Source: Neoceratodus forsteri (Eukaryota; Chordata; Ceratodontiformes; Ceratodontidae). Taken from it: 64,000 nt of DNA. A program made the position numbers and the translations under genes. The stretch is from positions 1,079,375,001 to 1,079,439,000 of the forward strand of contig CM057453.1 in NCBI GenBank assembly GCA_016271365.2. The letters are read 5' to 3'. Positions 11,391 through 21,226 of the stretch are shown here, piece by piece. The notes below the pieces were generated by a model. The model saw only the letters and a program-made list of their open reading frames with translations, made no database searches and was not told where the DNA came from. Numbering within the stretch: the stretch's first letter is position 1; the number at the start of each line of letters is the position of its first letter.

Positions 11391-11879
11391 TTACACTGTA
11401 GGGTGGATATACAAGTTAAACAGACAGGGCCCCAGTCCAGATCCCTGTGGTACCCCACTTGACACTGACATCCAATCGGATAATACACCATTCATCGTGA
11501 CCCTCTGCCTTCTATCCTCCACCCATGATCTTATCCAGCTGATAATATTATTTTGGATATTTTGTTCATAGAGTGACTCAATTAACTCGGGGTGTGGAAG
11601 CTTATCAAAAGCTTTTGAAAAATCGAGTTGTACCACATCCACCATGTTACCCTCATCCAAAGCCTTACTAACTTTTTCATAAAACTGGAGAACATTTATT
11701 TGGCAAGACCTTGTCTTAGTGAAACCATGCTGGTTGGGATCCAGTTTCTGTTTCTCAGATAGATTTATGAGAATATGGTCTTTAATTATTCCCTTCAATA
11801 TTATTCCCAGGACCGAAGTCGGGCTCACTGGTCTATAATTTTCTGGGGAATCCTTCTGTCCTTTTTTGTATATAGGCAC
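11391..11879 (-). pseudogene. CR1 reverse transcriptase, 162-codon open frame
   Basis: Reverse transcriptase of the CR1 copy at 10467-11893. In order on the minus strand: IYKKGQKDSPENYRPVS (fingers), DPNQHGFTKTRSCQINVL, VVQLDFSKAFDKLPHPEL (motif A with catalytic Asp), and SSGVPQGSGLGPCLFNLY (motif B). The catalytic FADDC is present at about 11352-11366 but in a shifted frame, so one frameshift near 11390 separates motif B from motif C. The rest of the protein follows at 10560-11111. Confidence 0.9.
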
Positions 11880-11897
11880 ATCATGGGCCTCCCTAAT

Positions 11898-12195
11898 CTC
11901 TCAAGGACGCATGTTTTGTGTGAAATCGGACTGGGATAATATGCCTGCGCTGCTGGCTATGTTTGCACACCGATAAATGCTTTGTTGGCACTGGATCAGT
12001 GGTGCTGTATTTGTTTTTTTGTTGTCACCTCTGGAGGTACCTGCACACAGAGGGGTGGAGCTGGATTTGCCTTCCTTACCCTAAAGGAGTGCATCCTCCA
12101 TGTAGAGGGCACTCCACAGCTTTCTGCAGCCAACCGAGGATGAGGAGCAGCTGCATACCAACTGTGGATCAAGCCCTTAAAGTTGTGTGTAGCAG
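11898..12195 (+). mobile_element. Penelope-type terminal repeat, right arm of an inverted pair
   Basis: Plus-strand counterpart of 10205-10466. It has a decayed hammerhead-like block at 11898-11935 (CTCAAGGACGCA, TGTGTGAAATC, GGAC), then CACCGATAAATGC at about 11970-11982, and GATCAGTGGTGCTG. Differences from the left arm are scattered substitutions, several at CpG sites. It is followed directly by the tail of the L2 at 12204-16908. Confidence 0.72.
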
Positions 12196-12630
12196 TAGTT
12201 CAATAATATAATAATAATAATAATAAATTTATTTGATTAAGCACCTTTCAAATATTTCAAGGCGCTTTACAGTCTTCATACATTTATCATAATCAAGGAC
12301 AACAATAACAATACAACAGATAAATAAATAAAATGATTTAAAATACAACAGGCAAGGCTTGAATCCATAAAAATGATTTTAAGGCATTCTTAAACCCATC
12401 CACAGTTGTACTTTTCGGGCTGGTGGCAGACGGAGAATTCCAAAGGTGGGGAGCCACAAAGCCAACGCACAGGCTCAGAGGACTTCAAATTCACCCTTGG
12501 AATCTCCAGCAACCCCTCGTCAGCCGAGCAGAGCTGTCTCAGAGGGCGTAAGGCACAGAAGCTCTTTCAGGTAGTCGGGACCTAAGCCGTGTAGGGCTTT
12601 GTAGGTCAAAAGACCCACTTTAAAGGTGAT

Positions 12631-13374
12631 TCACCACTGTATAGGCAGCCAGTGCAGAATGCACAGCACAGGGGTGATGTGAGATCTTCTAGACACCCCA
12701 GTCAACAAACGTGCTGCAGCATTCTGCACTAGCTGCAAGCGGCGGATTTCGACCCCAGCAAGCCCTAGGTACAGGGAGTTGCAATAATCAAGATGTGATG
12801 TCACAAAGGCATGGACCAAAAACAGCAAATCGCCAGGTGGAACCAGGTGCCTAATCCTGGAGATGTTTCTAAGATGGAAAAATGAAGTCTTGACTACTGC
12901 AGACACCTGATAACGGAGGGTCAAACCAGTGTCAAGCTCCACACCCAGGTTACGCACCCGTTCAGAGGTGGGGATCTGGTCTACCCCAAGAACTAATCCA
13001 GAGGGGGACCCTATCCCCTGACCCTCAGCCCTGAGACCAGGGTCCACCACCATAACCTCGGTCTTTCCTGGGTTCAACTTTAATCCACTGATATTCATAC
13101 AGTCTCGGATATCAGCGAGGCAGTTATTCAGCACCGAGATAGCACTAACCTGGTCAGGTGCAAAAGACAGGTAGAGCTGGGTATCATCGGCATAACAATG
13201 AAACCTCAGCTTATACCGTCTTACAATGTCCCCGAGGGGTAGCATATATACTGCGAACAACATAGGAGAGAGCACCGAACCCTGAGGTACCCCACAAGAA
13301 AGAGAGACAGCCCGGATGAATGTAAACTGGAAACCACTCTCTGAGTTCTCCCCAGGAGGTAAGATGAAAACCAT
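12631..13374 (-). pseudogene. L2 reverse transcriptase, palm to C-terminus, 247-codon frame
   Basis: Palm and thumb of the reverse transcriptase in the L2 at 12204-16908. In order: CGVPQGSVLSPMLFAVYM (motif B), CYADDTQLYL (catalytic YADD intact at 13183-13194), SGLKLNPGKTEVMVV, VRNLGVELD, and LQLVQNAAARLLTGVSR with HITPVLCILHWLPI near the C-terminus. The last blocks are typical of the fish L2/Maui type. The upstream motif A (LLDLSSAFDTVDHGVLLERL) lies in the overlapping frame 13221-13475. A frameshift near 13330-13380 therefore breaks the domain between motifs A and B. Confidence 0.92.
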
Positions 13375-13408
13375 CTGAGGACAACACCTGAGAGCCCACA
13401 GATGGACC

Positions 13409-14397
13409 TCAGACGTTCGAGCAAAACCCCATGGTCCACAGTATCAAAAGCTGATGATAGATCAAGGAGAACCAAGATAGAACGGTGTCTCCGATCTCTA
13501 CCATCAGGAGATCATTGAGCACCCGAACCAGAGCAGTCTCGGTGCTATGCCTCTTACGAAAACCCGACTGGAGAGGCTCGTATAAACTATGGATGGTCAA
13601 ATGGTTGTCAAGTTGAGCCACCACAACCTTTTCAATAACCGTCCCCAAAAAAGGGAGGTTAGAGATTGGACGGTAGTTGGCGAAATCATTGGGTCTAAGG
13701 AAGCTTTCTTCAGGAGGGGAGTCACCACCCCTTCTTTCAGAGAGCTACGGAAAACTCCCATTTCCAAAGAACACCGAATTATCTGAACAAGGACTGGGCC
13801 AATAAATTCACTACATCCTAAAATCAAGGAAGTAGGGCCCGGATCCAAACTACAACAAGTTGGGCGCATCTCAGAGACAATCCTCATAGTCTCCACGAGG
13901 TCAGGAAGATCAAAGGAGCTCCAGGAAACTCCGGGCTCTGGGATAACACCCCGATCAACTGCAACAACCATAGAGTGAGGCTGGGGACACTGCCTCCGAA
14001 TGCCTTCCACCCTATTCGCAAAGAATTGAGCGATCTCCTCACAGTCAACCTGCGTAAAAACTCGATGGAACTGCTGACAGGCTGGGTTGCACAGTCTGTC
14101 AACAGTTCTGAAGAGCTGAGCCGGTCGATTCTGAGCGACAGAGATTTCCCTGGACAGGAATTCTGCCTTCTTATGGGACATTTCAGTTTGATAGAGCTTG
14201 TAATGCTCTAGCAAAATAAGATGGTCGGCATCCAAGGCAGTCTTCCTCCAGCGACGCTCCAACCTATGCCCTAACCTCCGCAGCCCTCTCAATGCCCCAT
14301 CATACCAAGGGGTGGCAGGACGGCGTGGAAGGGGGTGAACACAGAATGGAGCTATCTGGTCCAGGGCATCTGAGATGGTCCCATTATAGGCCACCAC
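13409..14397 (-). pseudogene. L2 linker and RT fingers, frameshifted
   Basis: The 266-codon frame 13597-14397 covers the region between endonuclease and RT. It has WYDGALRGLRRLGHRLERRW, the block before the RT found in L2-type ORF2, then SLDPGPTSLIL and GVFRSSLKEGVVTPLLKK, equivalent to VPxxxKxAVVxPLLKK. A shift near 13640 leads to 13409-13648, which carries LDNHLTIHSLYEPLQSGFRK and HSTETALVRVLNDLL (RT fingers). Together with 12631-13374 and 14352-15274 this gives an almost complete but broken ORF2. Confidence 0.88.
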
Positions 14398-15274
14398 CAG
14401 CTGCTCAGGATCAGATCACAATTTGTCACACAACGAGAGGTCAATAACCACCAACAGGTCTTCAGGAATGACGTCCCGTAATGGACGGTATTTGACCATC
14501 TCCACAGGGGCCGACCTACCCAGGGGGGCCACAAAGTTGAATCCAACTGAGTAATGGTCAGACCAACCGACTGGTTCCACCACCAAGTCGGAAGCCTCGA
14601 CCCCAGGGAAGACCAGATCAAGAGAGTGCCCTCCCTTGTGAGTAGCTGTGGAACAACCTGAGTGAAGCCAAGAGATGACATCACCTGGAGGAAATGTTGA
14701 CCAAAAGGCGAAGATTCGTCGTTGACCCAGGCATTGAAATTGCCCAGCACCATCAATCTGGGGGATTCCAAGGCTACGTCGGTGGTGAAATCTGCCATTT
14801 CCTGCAGGAAAAGCTTCTCATCCCTGGGTGGACGGTAGATGAGAGCAATCCTGCACCCCACCCCAGCTACCACAATGCACTCAAACGATCTGGTCTCCTC
14901 AACTGAAACTTCAGTTAGACCCAACTCGGACTTGAAATAGACCGCTACCTCCCCCGCCCATGATCCAATCTCAGACGGTGTATAATCGAGAACCCGGTGG
15001 GAACAGCGGCCTCTAAAACTGGGGCTGCATTCTCATCCAACCAGATCTCAGTAATGCAAGCCAGATCTGCCCTCACAACAAAGTCCGCTATAAGAGCAGT
15101 CTTATTGCAGACAGATCTGGCATTGCACAACAGCGCCCGAGTTGGGCAAGGGTGACAAGCTGTCCTGACCACTTGCCCTCTAAAAGAAGAGGTGCCCTTG
15201 GGTATGGGAACTAGAATGGGATTACCACGCTCCAGAACCCATTTTGCCCCAGGGCGTCTTCGAGGCCTTACCAC
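14352..15274 (-). pseudogene. L2 apurinic-like endonuclease, frameshifted
   Basis: The N-terminal half is at 14945-15274: RALLCNARSVCNKTALIADF and LACITEIWLDENAAP (Asn and Glu active-site blocks). The second half at 14352-14924 holds CRIALIYRPPRDEKL and LMVLGNFNAWVNDESS, where the usual GDFN has become GNFN, losing a catalytic Asp. Sequence past 14650 shifts frame again. This domain would nick the insertion site. The copy is inactive. Confidence 0.88.
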
Positions 15275-15449
15275 CCGAATGGGAGAGCAACGCTCACTCC
15301 ATTGTCCACACCCTCCAACGCCCCCTCACCTCACTCTCCCCCTTCGCACAATCCCCAAAGCCCGACAACGGTGATAAACCTGAGGTGGCAAGGGGGGGAG
15401 AAAAAGAGGTGGAGGGTGCGGAGAGCGGAGGCCGAGTAGCGGACAACAA

Positions 15450-16908
15450 GTGGAACTGGCAGACACATCAAACTGCTATAAAATTAAAACCAGATAAAAC
15501 AAATAAACTACAAATATAAAACACAACCACCCACCATAAAACTAAATAAACAATAATATAATAAAGCAATTAAACACTCAAAAAATTACTCTAAGTCCCA
15601 CAGTCCTCTCACGACCACGAGAAAAAAGTAAAACAACTATAACAACTACAACAAAAATAAATGCCATAAATATATAAGGGAAAAATAAATAAACCACCAC
15701 TGGAACTCTCTCACAGGACCGAAAGGTGGAGAATAAGTAAAATCAAACACTCTCACTGCTTGAAATTTTCCTGACAAAAGACAAAGTAACACAAATCTTA
15801 AAAATTAAATACAAAATAGTACAATAAATCAATTTAGTCCACGGGCACTTATCTTGTGGAATCTTCTTCCAACCACATTTTTGCACTTCTTCAAAAAGTC
15901 AAACAGTACTGGACCCATATCCTTAGAATGTTCCAACAGCCAGGATACCAAACAAAGTCCCCAATATAAGGAATTCCGGTGAAGGCAAAAGTCAAAAAGA
16001 AGAAGATGTATCAGCCACGTCATCAAATCAATTGACCCAGAGGCAATACCGGGCAATAGTGGTGACCCACCACTACGACTCCAGCCGGATCAGCCCTTCG
16101 ACTGATTCCACTCAGAGTCTAGGGGAATGGGACAAAGGGTCAGCTCTCCAGCAGGCCCCAATCCCAACCCTCATGGAGCCATCAGCTAAATAACGCCACA
16201 ATAAAGCCAAGGGGTCCAGGTAGGTAGACCAATACGCCCAATAAGCAAGGACACAAAATGGCTTCCTAGTAGAATATTTCCAAAACACACAGATTCCAGC
16301 AAAGAAAGACTTGCTTGAAGAACATCCACATCCATGGCTCCAATGGACTGCAGCAGGGTAGTCAATATGAGCATCGGCAAAAGCCGCTCAAATGCTAACC
16401 ATATCGAGACTAAGCAAAAAAAAATAGTAACCACACACAGTTCCAATGACCAAAAAACAGCAGGCCAAGCAGAAAAGGGGGGACAACAACAGTGCCCCCG
16501 CACTGCTCCAGTTCAGTTGAACAATAGCAGTCCCCGATAATCTGCAGCTTCGCTCACTTCCAAGAATCAATCCATTCTGCTCATCGAATATTCCCAACCG
16601 CACTTCACAAAAGAGCTGTCAGTAATCAAAAAAGCTCTCAATACCTTCCATGGGTCAAACTCAACAAAATTCAAAGTTCAGAGGACGCCAGGTCTGAACC
16701 CAAAGACTTTCTGGATTCCCGAAGTGATAAAAATGTCCGTGCCGATGAAAACAAAACTGGCAAGTGAAACAAATATAAAATAGTCGCAAAGGCGATTGCA
16801 AAACAAAAAAAACAAAACAAGCAATCAAAAATAAACTAGAACAAATACACAAAACGAACTATAGCAGTAGCAGTCCGACGGCTAGCCCAGCATGGCCGCC
16901 ATCTTAGC
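15450..16908 (-). other. 5' region of the L2 copy (5'-UTR or eroded ORF1)
   Basis: About 1.45 kb between the endonuclease and the CpG-rich 5' end. No ORF1 domain is recognisable. The short minus-strand frames at 16186-16503 and 16388-16603 are hydrophobic and unlike known ORF1 proteins. A-rich tracts at about 15490-15690 separate it from the coding part, so an internal insertion or deletion is possible. Confidence 0.5.
16895..16905 (-). promoter_or_regulatory. YY1-like site at L2 5' end
   Basis: The minus strand reads AAGATGGCGGC followed by CATG, an exact match to the core of the vertebrate YY1 consensus (AARATGGCGGC). It sits within about 5-15 bases of where the L2 appears to start. In human L1 a YY1 site at the extreme 5' end positions transcription start. 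A similar role here is inference. Confidence 0.55.
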
Positions 16909-17196
16909 TTTGATAATAAGAAATAAACAATAGTATGAAAAATAGAATATGCATGAGTTAACACATCCATATTCATAAAATGGAGTTCTTTGGACAGACA
17001 AATCAAAGCATTATAAACTGCAACATGAAAGACAGAAATCCAAGGCCAAGAAAAATGGGAGTGTTACAGTTCTCTCTGTTCTATAAAGGGTTAGAAACTA
17101 CAGATCATTACAGAAGCATTATTATGGATAGTGTACAGTACGAGGACGTAGATCTCATAATACAGAGACATGGAGGAGGCACAGTAAGGTAACATA
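16909..17196. other. No recognisable feature
   Basis: A 70-codon plus-strand frame (16980-17192) ends in RHGGGTV, superficially like the HGGG block of Tc1 transposases. The rest does not support that reading. Confidence 0.35.
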
Positions 17197-17625
17197 ATGT
17201 CTGGAGGAAGTGACCACTTGGTAATGACACCTTCGCCTTTTACTACATTACAAAAATTACTGGTATTGTATATCACTGTTTATAGTATTCACTTTTTGTA
17301 CTGCTCTTATGTTGCACTCAGTTTTACCACAAATTGTACTTTTACTGTATTCATACCACTTACTTGGTCCTCCTGGTTCTTCTTGTTACATGCTGTTAAA
17401 AAGCCCATCTTTTTAAAGAAGTATTTTCTGATTAACTGCAGATTATTTTAGTTTTATTTATTTACTGTTATTCATTTATTATGGATTTTAAATTATTTGT
17501 TTGTTTGATAACCCTGCATATATTGTTTTGCATAAACCTGCCCTATCTTATACATCCGGTAAGACGCCCAGAGCCTCTGGGATTGATCTCCATAAAAATA
17601 AAGTTTTACTTACTTGCTTACATGC
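17197..17625 (+). mobile_element. L2-type LINE 3' UTR and tail
   Basis: T-rich 3'-UTR-like sequence ends in AGAGCCTCTGGGATTG, ATAAAGTTTTACTTACTTGC and TTAC repeats. The GCCTCTGG-type block followed by an ATAAA tail is a common L2-like 3' terminus, and similar ends occur in other copies here. No coding part is preserved. Confidence 0.6.
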
Positions 17626-17768
17626 CTTTTGTACTTTCCTGAGTCATACCTTAAAATAGGCATTAAGCTGCCTAGTGTACTCTGCCCAGTATACAAAATC
17701 CAAATACTGTAAATAAATTCTTCTACAAGATATTAAAATAAAGTACACTGATAAATATAACCTTTGCC

Positions 17769-18083
17769 TGCAACTCTAAGACTTGATTAGGTGCTGAAGC
17801 CTGAAGTGGCTCACTGCCCTCCTCAGGCCATGGCTTTCTTCTGGCCGTCACCCCTAACTGGGCTTTCAGCCGCAACTCTAAGTCTTGATCAGGCATTGAA
17901 GCCTGAAGCAGCTCCCTGCCCTCCTCAGGCCATGGCTTTCTTCTGGCAGCCACCCCAGCTGAACCTTCAGCCGCAACTGTAAGGTAATCACCACTTTGCT
18001 TCTGCTGTACTAGCACTGGTCTGAACCCCGGTGCCCGGCATCTGACCTGATTGGCCAACCCTACAAGAACTCATTGGCTCACT
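17769..18083 (+). repeat. Tandem 101-102-bp repeats, probably L2 5' UTR
   Basis: The unit beginning CAACTCTAAG recurs at 17771, 17873 and 17974 (spacing 102 and 101). The first two units are complete and share GCCATGGCTTTCTTCTGG. The third passes into GTAATCAC and then a CCAAT/ATTGG-containing segment. The same sequence, in one unit, begins at about 19577 and there leads into an L2 coding region, so I infer a 5' UTR with promoter-like monomers. Confidence 0.7.
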
Positions 18084-18671
18084 TGCACCCCATATGCATT
18101 CTCGCACTTCTACCAAGGAGCTCATTATTCTCTTCCTCTTGTCCCTCTCCTATGTGACTTCTATCATTTTTGATATCCTTTATCTATCCCCCCCCCCATC
18201 TTCCTTACACTCCCATTCCCTTGCCACCTATGCTTAAACACCTACCCAACTCCACCTATTCACTACCAGCTTACCCAGGTCCCACTTTTCCTCTCATCCT
18301 ATGCCCACTGCTATCCAACTCTGCAACTCAATCCTACCTATCTCATCCGATTCAACTGTATGCTGAAATTACTCCCTTGGTACAATTATTAACTGATTTT
18401 TATTATAATTGAACTTTCGATGTATATTTTGTTTCATTTAGCTGTGCATTGTATAATTCCTGTTGTTATATGAGTAAGTTGGATACAAATATTCAACTAT
18501 TCTGATCTTGATTGTTTATGAATTTGTCAATGTGCACTTTGTTTCATCTATTCCATGTATTGTAAAATCTCTGTTGTCATATGAACATTCCTGTTGCGTC
18601 CCTCCAGGACCACCTTGTAAATGAGTCGCTCAATGGTGTATTCCCTGTTCAAATAAAAATTGAATTGAATT
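18084..18671 (+). mobile_element. L2 3' end inserted into the 5'-UTR-like repeat
   Basis: The sequence interrupts the repeat that is continuous at 19577-19900. The host reads ATTGGCTCACTTG before it and CCAGTCCTTGTGATTGGC after it. The insert is pyrimidine-rich and ends with CACCTTGTAAATGAGTC, GCTCAATGGTGT and AATAAAAATTGAATTGAATT. The same terminus occurs at 33860-33936, so both belong to one L2 subfamily. Confidence 0.75.
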
Positions 18672-18798
18672 GCCAGTCCTTGTGATTGGCTGTGCCACGA
18701 ACGTTCTGAATTCTCCCTCAGTGTGGGACCTCGCTGCTTTGCCAGCGACTTGGGTGCTGGTTTATTTAGGTGGCTTTCTGCTGCTTGAATTTTATAGA
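18672..18798 (+). repeat. Continuation of the L2 5'-UTR-like repeat
   Basis: It resumes with GATTGGCTGTGCCACGAAC and matches 19800-19900 closely, including TTTATTTAGGTGGCTTTCTG. It diverges from that copy after GAATTTT. Confidence 0.7.
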
Positions 18799-18952
18799 GT
18801 AAATCCTATGGCTTTAATTCTCTGGGTATATCTGTGTAAAAATGGAGTTTTATGAGGTAATCCTATGGCTTTAATTCTCTGGCTATAACTGTGTAAAAAA
18901 TTAATTTTATATGGCTTTAACTCTCTGGGTGTAACTGTGTAAAAACTGACTT
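18799..18952 (+). repeat. Short tandem repeats, about 50-60 bp unit, three copies
   Basis: TATGGCTTTAATTCTCTGG with CTGTGTAAAAA is repeated about three times with small deletions. It lies at the point where the two long copies of the 5'-UTR-like repeat diverge. Confidence 0.75.
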
Positions 18953-19545
18953 TCTGCTTTAGACAGCAACAAACATTGATTGCAGCATTTCTGGCAGTCC
19001 AAGCAAATGCATTTGTGTAATTTAGTCAGTTGTTTGTATTCTTACAGTTAATCCATATGTTATTCTGCCTTTTGCTAATCTTTTCCATAGCCTAAGTGTT
19101 AACCAGAGTTAGATTTTAAGGTCTGTTGCTATTTTGAGCCCAATTGCTGTCCAGTTTTTCTTTTCCTGGTCCTACTACTCGTTTCATCCCTGTCCCTCTT
19201 TACCTAAGCCCCCACCCCACCTGTTCAAGCTTTTCTCTTCTCTTGCTCCTGCTGCCATTTCATTACTGTCTCTCTCTTACCTTAGCCCCTCCTGCATCTC
19301 TGAGGCAAACCTTTTCACTAGTGTTTACAATTAGTATAGACCATTCCTCTTGCTTGTCTATTTACTGTTTCCTCCTTTCTGTTCCTCCAACCTCACCCTC
19401 TTCCTGGCCTGTTTCTTGTGGCCCTCCACCATTTTGTACCTCTTTTCACTCTCTCCATACCCGGTTGTGCTAAAGTCTCCACACCTTGTCTGCCCTCTAC
19501 CCACCAAGTGTAACTTTTGTCGTCCTAACACCTTCTCTCCTCTGT
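18953..19545. other. Pyrimidine-rich sequence, no gene
   Basis: The first part is unremarkable. From about 19150 the plus strand is strongly C/T-rich, like the 3' UTRs of the L2 copies here. The open frames it creates (19134-19574) are low complexity and not convincing. Confidence 0.4.
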
Positions 19546-19570
19546 TCTCTCTCTCTCTCTCTCTCTCTCT
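19546..19570. repeat. (TC)n microsatellite
   Basis: Twenty-five bases of TC repeat, followed immediately by TGTAG and the start of the L2 5'-UTR-like unit. Confidence 0.95.
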
Positions 19571-20311
19571 GTAGACTTGATCAGGTGCTGGAAGCCTGGT
19601 GACTCCCTGCCCTCCCTCAGGTTGTGGCTTTCTTCTTGCCTCTACCCCCAGCTGGACAACCCGGCCCACAGCTCTAAGGTAATCACTGGCAGCTTCTGCC
19701 CTACTAGCAGCAGCCTGAACCCGGTGCCTGGCATCTGCCCTGATTAGCCAGCTCTACTAGAACTCTGGAGTGCTATTGGCTCACTTGGTTTGTGGGTCCT
19801 TGTGACTGGCTGTGCCACGAACCTCTGAATTCTCCTGCAATGTGGGACCTCACTGCTCTGCTGGTGGCTTGTGTTCTGGTTTATTTAGGTGGCTTTCTGC
19901 TTGAATTTTTTCTCCACCCTCCAACCCCAACCCAGCCTCTATTAAATTGGGATAAATCCTTCCACCCTCTGCACTCTATCTCTCATTGGCTTTCATCTCC
20001 AGGCAGCTAACCAGTCCTTTGATTACCTCTTTAGCCAATCCCTCCCATTAACCCTGCTGAATCGTTCTCTTACTATCCTCCCATATAACTGTTATTACTA
20101 CAATAAAATCTATACAAAATAATTCTTCTGCTGAACCAGATAACATACCCCTTAATTTTCTTAAAAGATTGACAACTGAACTGTCTGGAATTTTAACTAG
20201 GCTATTTCATACCTCTATTAGTGAAGGCATAGTTCCAAGGGACTGGAACTCTGCAACCGTGATCCCTATTCATAAAAAGGGAAACAAACAAAGTCCTGGT
20301 AATTATGGACC

Positions 20312-20612
20312 TATAATAAAAAGGGTCTAAGAAATGGAGCTTTCTGATTGGCTGCAAACATTCTAACAGCCTTATGTTAATCTTTTATTAACATACATGT
20401 AGAGCTTAGCCATATGCTGAACAAGGTTTAACACTGTTTAAAAACATTTTTTTATTATAATAGCAATAACGCACGCCTAGGGATTATGTTAATGGTCAGT
20501 TAATCACCCTCTAGGGGTATGTGGCACTCGGCTACACCTCGTGCCACAGTGCACCCCTATAAGGTGATTAACAGACCATTAACATAACCCTTGGTCATGC
20601 CTTATTGCTTAA
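20312..20612. mobile_element. Fold-back MITE with long hairpin inside CR1
   Basis: An AT-rich insert interrupts the CR1 block GNYGPI...SLTSCVGK. Its right half is a long imperfect hairpin: arm 20461-20527 pairs with 20541-20611 around a 13-base loop. Paired parts include GTGGCAC/GTGCCAC, GGTGATTAA and GACCATTAACATAA. The distal end of the right arm, TCATGCCTTATTGCTTAA, is repeated at about 35950, so related copies exist nearby. No transposase is encoded. Confidence 0.75.
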
Positions 20613-21226
20613 TCAGTCTCACCTCCTGTGTTGGAAAATTAATGGAAAGCTTATTGCTACAAAAAATCAAGTCTCATCTTTTGGATACTGACAACACCGA
20701 TATAGCCCAATATGGTTTTACACATGGCAGATCTTGCCAGAATAATTTAATAAACTTTTTTGAGCCTGTCAGTTATGCTCTAGACAATGGCCTACCCGTG
20801 GATGTGATCTATCTTGAGTATGAAAAGGCCTTTGACACTGTGTCACATGCGATATTGTTACAACAATTTAGACGGATCAACTTGGACCCATATATCATCA
20901 AATGTGTTGATTAATGGCTGAAAGACAGGAATCAGCATGTGATAATAAAGGGTTCTTTCTCAGAGTTTACAGAGGTCACATGTGGAGTGCCTCAAGGAAC
21001 GGTTCTGGGGCCTGTGTTGTCTAATATTATGATAGCAACCATGCAAACTTCCAACAGGGTCTGGATAAATAAATATGCAGATGATAGTAAGATTGGCTGT
21101 ATTACTAATGATCTACAATCAAGAAAGGAACTGCCAAATAATCTATTTCACCTAGCTTTATGGACTAACCAGCACAAAATGACATTTAATATCAGTAAAT
21201 GTAAGGGGTATACACTTTGGTACTAA
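20591..21226 (+). pseudogene. CR1 reverse transcriptase, two frames split by one stop
   Basis: Two consecutive same-strand frames, 20591-20914 and 20939-21226, cover RT from the fingers through the catalytic motif. The first ends in YIIKCVD at a TAA that falls in the usual WIxxWL block. The second contains GVPQGTVLGPVL and YADD. Sense continuation after the stop (WLKDRNQHV) shows that a point nonsense change, not a shift, separates them. The first few codons of the first frame belong to the inserted hairpin element. Confidence 0.85.

Larger units (their letters stand above)
10467..11893 (-). mobile_element. CR1 LINE copy inserted at the centre of an inverted dimer
   Basis: The 3' end is at about 10467 (CATAGTATCACAGTATGATAG, the short-repeat terminus). 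The 5' truncation is near 11893 in the RT fingers. The host element's two ribozyme-like blocks abut both ends (10461 and 11898). The element covers the RT domain and C-terminal region only. It is clearly of a different CR1 subfamily from the copies at 28787 and 41975. The C-terminal frame of 183 codons at 10560-11111 is unusually long and open for this window. Confidence 0.88.
12204..16908 (-). mobile_element. Nearly full-length L2-clade LINE with (ATT)n tail
   Basis: The 3' end carries an ATT-repeat tail (12207-12228, seen as AAT on the plus strand) preceded in the sense direction by the block GTAAAGCGCCTTGAAA, typical of fish and amphibian L2-like tails. Moving upstream come the RT, linker, endonuclease, and about 1.5 kb of 5' sequence (15450-16908) that ends at a CpG-rich AAGATGGCGGC. 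At 4.7 kb this is the longest LINE in the window. It is inactivated by frameshifts in the endonuclease and RT. No clear target duplication is visible. Confidence 0.85.

Noticed and set aside
16980..17192. Tc1/mariner transposase fragment (HGGGTV)
   Set aside because: Only the HGGG motif resembles Tc1. The residues before and after do not follow the DDE domain pattern.
17723..18058. Protein with an internal repeat (RRKPWPEEG twice) on the minus strand
   Set aside because: It is the translation of the 102-bp tandem DNA repeats. The period is not a natural protein repeat and the unit also occurs as non-coding sequence at 19577.
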